Below are positions 60,801-64,000 of a stretch of DNA of 64,000 nt, in pieces (positions within the stretch are counted from its first letter, which is position 1; each line of letters begins with the position of its first letter). Under the pieces are notes generated by a model. The model saw only the letters and a program-made list of their open reading frames with translations, was not told where the DNA came from and did not search any database. Source of the DNA: Paramecium sonneborni (taxonomy: Eukaryota > Ciliophora > Oligohymenophorea > Peniculida > Parameciidae); NCBI GenBank assembly GCA_905182985.1, contig CAJJDN010000028.1:95033-159032 (forward strand). Reading direction: 5' to 3'. The position numbers and the translations under genes are program-made.

Positions 60801-63800
60801 ATTACTTTATCAAACTAGTAAATATCACAAAATAACACACTTACATCTCCTTAGTCTTATGATATTTGAATTTATCCTTTATTCATTCTTTCTTATATGA
60901 ATCTAGGCATTAATAAACCTAATACACTATTAATCTTCTTTTATTCCTTACTTAATCTATTCTAATAAACATATGAGGATCTTTATAAAAATTGTATTTT
61001 CTATATGTAATTAAATATAGGGTAGGAAATCTCAATTATTATAAAAAAATATTTTAAAGAACAATATATAGCTTCATTAACATTCTCAAATCTTATTGTG
61101 AATCCATCCAAAACTAAATTAAAAAGATACATAATCAATTACAAAGCAGCATATAAATATATATTGATCTTTGGTTAAGTTGTAAGAGCAAATGATATAA
61201 TAAATAAAGTATGATACAGAAAAGCAGTAAACTCTTTCCTATGATCCAAGTACAATAAATCTATTAAAACTTTAAAAACAAATCGTAATCCAAATGATAA
61301 TATTTATAATTATTCATGTGAAGTTTTATTGTTAATGAATTTAAATTATAATATAACTATAAGCATTTACATTATTAATTAAATTATTATTATTGTTAGG
61401 ATTGATGTAGAAAAGTTATTCATCGTTATTTCATAAAGACGAGAAATAAATATTGTTACCTCATAAAATATAAACACATAAAATAAACTATACTTTTACC
61501 ATTTTTATTATCTAAAAAAATCCATAAAATCATTCTCAGTTCTCCTATCATAAAATCCATGATTTTTATCCATGTAATCAATTGTTGTCTAATCTACTTT
61601 AATAAATTTTGTTATTTATTCATCAACTATATCCTTGTTCTCAAATAATGTTTCTATCATTTTCTTGATTTTTTAAAATTGACCTTTTTCATTAGTTTCA
61701 AAACTAAGATTCGACTTTATATTATTTATCTCTTTCATATGAATATCTAATTATGAATTATCTATTGGAAATGAAAACTCAATATTATTCAATTATAGTA
61801 ATAAATAAACTACAAAAGATTAACCTACTAAAAAAATTGCCATAAATGTAAAAATCAATAATCCTGCATTATTGAATTACTATGAAATCTACTATTCATC
61901 TTAAATTGATTGTGCTATCAAATAGCAAATACATAAAATCAATGTTAAGCATACTATCATAAGAATCTGTTTTAATTTATACAAAATATCATTAAACAAA
62001 TCAAACACAATAAATAATAGTTTACTTTTCTCTAAAAGCTCAATACCTGTATATAACAAAACAATTTAATTTGTTTAGTTTATCTTACCATCATTATTTG
62101 TTAATTGAATTATTGTCTTTTCTAATAAAATTACAAATAATGAATCAAATATTGCAATTATTATTATTTTACATATCTATTTAAAAATATTTTCATTTTT
62201 TAATATAAACAATCTATTTGTAAAACTTGTAAAATATTTCTTATCATAATCTGTTTAAGTTATTAACAAATATTATTAGAATATAGAAGTTAATAAGTTA
62301 CTTGGAATAAGAAAAAATATTATTAAATGTAACAAGTCTAAATCATTTTAAGAAAAACTTATGCCAAATACTGATAAGCCTATTAAAATGCTTCTGTATA
62401 ACTAAATTTCTAATAAAGATATGTAATTCTATAAATACTGAGTACAATAAAAGAAAAATAATTAAAATATTTGTTTAATGTTTTTGACAACAAAATTTGG
62501 TTAATTTATGCAATAGAATGGATTATTTTGAGCTAAAGTAAAACTAATATCTGATTTATTAAATAAATAATTGTTTTGTAAAGAGTTACCAATAGCAATG
62601 ATTTTTTTATTGTTTAATTTAAGCAATTTAATAAGTTATCCATTGCATTTACCATTAAATTCATATGCTCCAAAGCCACTAGCAAATTAAGTTATAAATA
62701 CAAAATGGTATTTTAGATAATCATCTTAGAGTATTATTTTAAATGATTATTTACTTATTATTATATACTTTTCTAAATGTCTTTATGTATCACTTCCCAT
62801 GATATCTTATTCTTCTAACAAATATTAAATGTGTTATCTAAACCTATATTATAACTGCTAAATGTCTCTTTCATAAAAATGAACGATTTATTCTTTTTAA
62901 ACTACTTAATGAGATCTAAGAAAAATAATTAATTCTTCATATGACTTTGATGTTGTTAAACAAGTTTTAATGTTTTACATTTAGAGAGTTTAAAAAATTT
63001 TATCTTCTTTCAAAGAGTCTACATAAAATTCATTCGATGATATTTGAATTTAATTATTATGATAGCCTGATCTGATGCCGATACAAAACAAAATTTCATT
63101 TTACTACTCTAACTTTTAGTATTCAATTTCAATTTCTGAAGACCTATTTCCATAAGCATCATGTAACTATGACAATTTCTACAAAAATTCTTATGTTTAA
63201 TTTTGATTCAACTAACGTTTAGTGTATATAAAAGTTTATTAGCCATCCCACAATAGTTCTTAAAGTAATTCATTATATTATGTATAAAATTCTGGTTTCT
63301 TATTCATAGAATCATTATTTCCTTTAATTATATCTTTTAATTCATTAGTCTAAATTCTTGTGTATAAAATTGAACCTTCTTCTAATAAAAATGATTCAGG
63401 ATCCCTTACTAAAACAGATAGAGTATTTTTTCTATTTTCAGTAGGCTCTAAAAAAGCCAAAATTTCAAAAACTTTTACCTAATTTTCTATAGATATAACT
63501 TTTTTTATATAACTTTTTAATTAATAATCTAATCTTGAATTTTCAATCTCAGTACTACATAATAATTAATAATTGAAGACTTTTGTAAACTCTAATAATG
63601 ATTCATCAAATTTATTTCCGTAATTAAATTGAAGTTTTCTTGTTTCATCATCAAAAACACTTAAAATGTTATTAGTAATTAATATCATTAATAAAATTTC
63701 ATTATGAAGAGTATCCTCCTTTTTATACAATTGATCAATAAAATCTTATTCATTAAAATAATCTCCAATTAATCTGTCTGTTCCTTATTATTCTTCATTT

Positions 63801-64000
63801 TATTTTGTTGGAGATATTTATAAAGAAGAAGTATTATTAAATTACTTTATCAAAGTACCTCCTCTACCAAAAAATTAGCTTCTCTATTTCTATAAAGAAC
63901 CAGGGACAGGAGGTGTCATATTACTATTTGTAGCACTATTATTTAATTTATTAAGGTCTTTCATAGAATCGATTTTTTCTGATGATTTTTTTGCAAAAGA
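57835..64000 (-). CDS. Ciliate-type guanylyl cyclase with P4-ATPase-like N-terminal half (5' end outside window)
   Basis: It runs off the right edge. From the edge inward: a soluble part, then segments matching the end of a P4-type ATPase (KIIAIGNSLQNNYLFNKSD where GDGxND is expected) and membrane helices (LTLILCICYLIAQSIQ and others). Then two class III cyclase domains each preceded by membrane helices. C1 (about 60.2-60.9 kb) has VSVLFCDIYQFDKV, KIETVGKTYMAAGGL and FSLIGDTVNTTSRVCSTG. C2 (about 57.9-58.6 kb) has VLFADIAGFTKYSS, FTIGDCYVCMGV and MRIGVHTGRVLGGVVGTD. The metal Asps are in C2 and the purine-reading residues (Glu of KIET, Ser where adenylyl cyclases have Asp) are in C1. This is the swapped order known for Paramecium, Tetrahymena and Plasmodium guanylyl cyclases. 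It makes cGMP. Introns were not all placed. Confidence 0.85.

Noticed and set aside
1..64000. CRISPR arrays, insertion sequences, rRNA or tRNA genes, telomeric repeats
   Set aside because: No regularly spaced short repeats, transposase motifs, cloverleaf-like sequences or telomeric runs were recognised on either strand.

Overview
This is ciliate macronuclear DNA, most likely from Paramecium or a close relative. Three things in the sequence show it. (1) Long reading frames appear only when TAA and TAG are read as glutamine and TGA is the sole stop. (2) The frames are joined by tiny GTA...TAG introns of 17-31 nt. For about fifteen genes, removing the introns I placed leaves a length that is an exact multiple of three. 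(3) The DNA is very AT-rich and genes are tightly packed, often only tens of bases apart. With the standard code almost every gene here looks shredded.

Layout. 0.2-4.1 kb: a small unknown gene and a Vps39/Vps3-type tether subunit (both -). 4.6-8.0 kb: ELP2 (-) and a senescence/spartin-domain protein (+) that start 32 bp apart head to head; the latter ends in 23 consecutive TAA glutamine codons. 8.1-12.3 kb: a CNBD-type K+ channel (-), a coiled-coil protein (-) and a small lipid-anchor candidate (+). 12.5-19.1 kb: exocyst Sec8 (+), a 1,193-bp block present twice around a single N, and a SANT/Myb-like protein (+). 19.2-27.7 kb: a secreted or surface protein of about 2,800 residues with about 24 cysteine-rich repeats and a membrane-spanning C-terminus (+). 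27.7-34.3 kb: a gene desert with a false gap (587 N flanked by a 599-bp duplicate), a decayed coding-like stretch and a GC-richer, hairpin-forming island. 34.3-40.7 kb: DTWD1, a PTGES2-like thioltransferase/GST, a zinc-finger coiled-coil protein, a PH-like/kinase protein with DFA in place of DFG (all -), and a coiled-coil gene (+). 40.7-51.5 kb: a poor stretch, a four-helix membrane protein (-), a low-complexity protein (+), a ULK-like kinase (-), a membrane protein with a degenerate histidine-kinase-like body (+), a 68-residue ORF (+), a B-box-like protein (+) and a RING-H2 ligase (-). 51.5-53.3 kb: gene-poor, with an EF-hand-like remnant. 53.3-64.0 kb: a Hir3/CABIN1-like TPR protein and a ciliate-type guanylyl cyclase with a P4-ATPase-like half (both -); the cyclase runs off the window end.

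The genes are not one pathway. They are the usual ciliate mixture: trafficking (Vps39/Vps3, Sec8), tRNA modification (ELP2, DTWD1), signalling (K+ channel, guanylyl cyclase, kinases, RING) and surface proteins. I found no bacterial-type operon, CRISPR array, insertion sequence or confident tRNA/rRNA gene.
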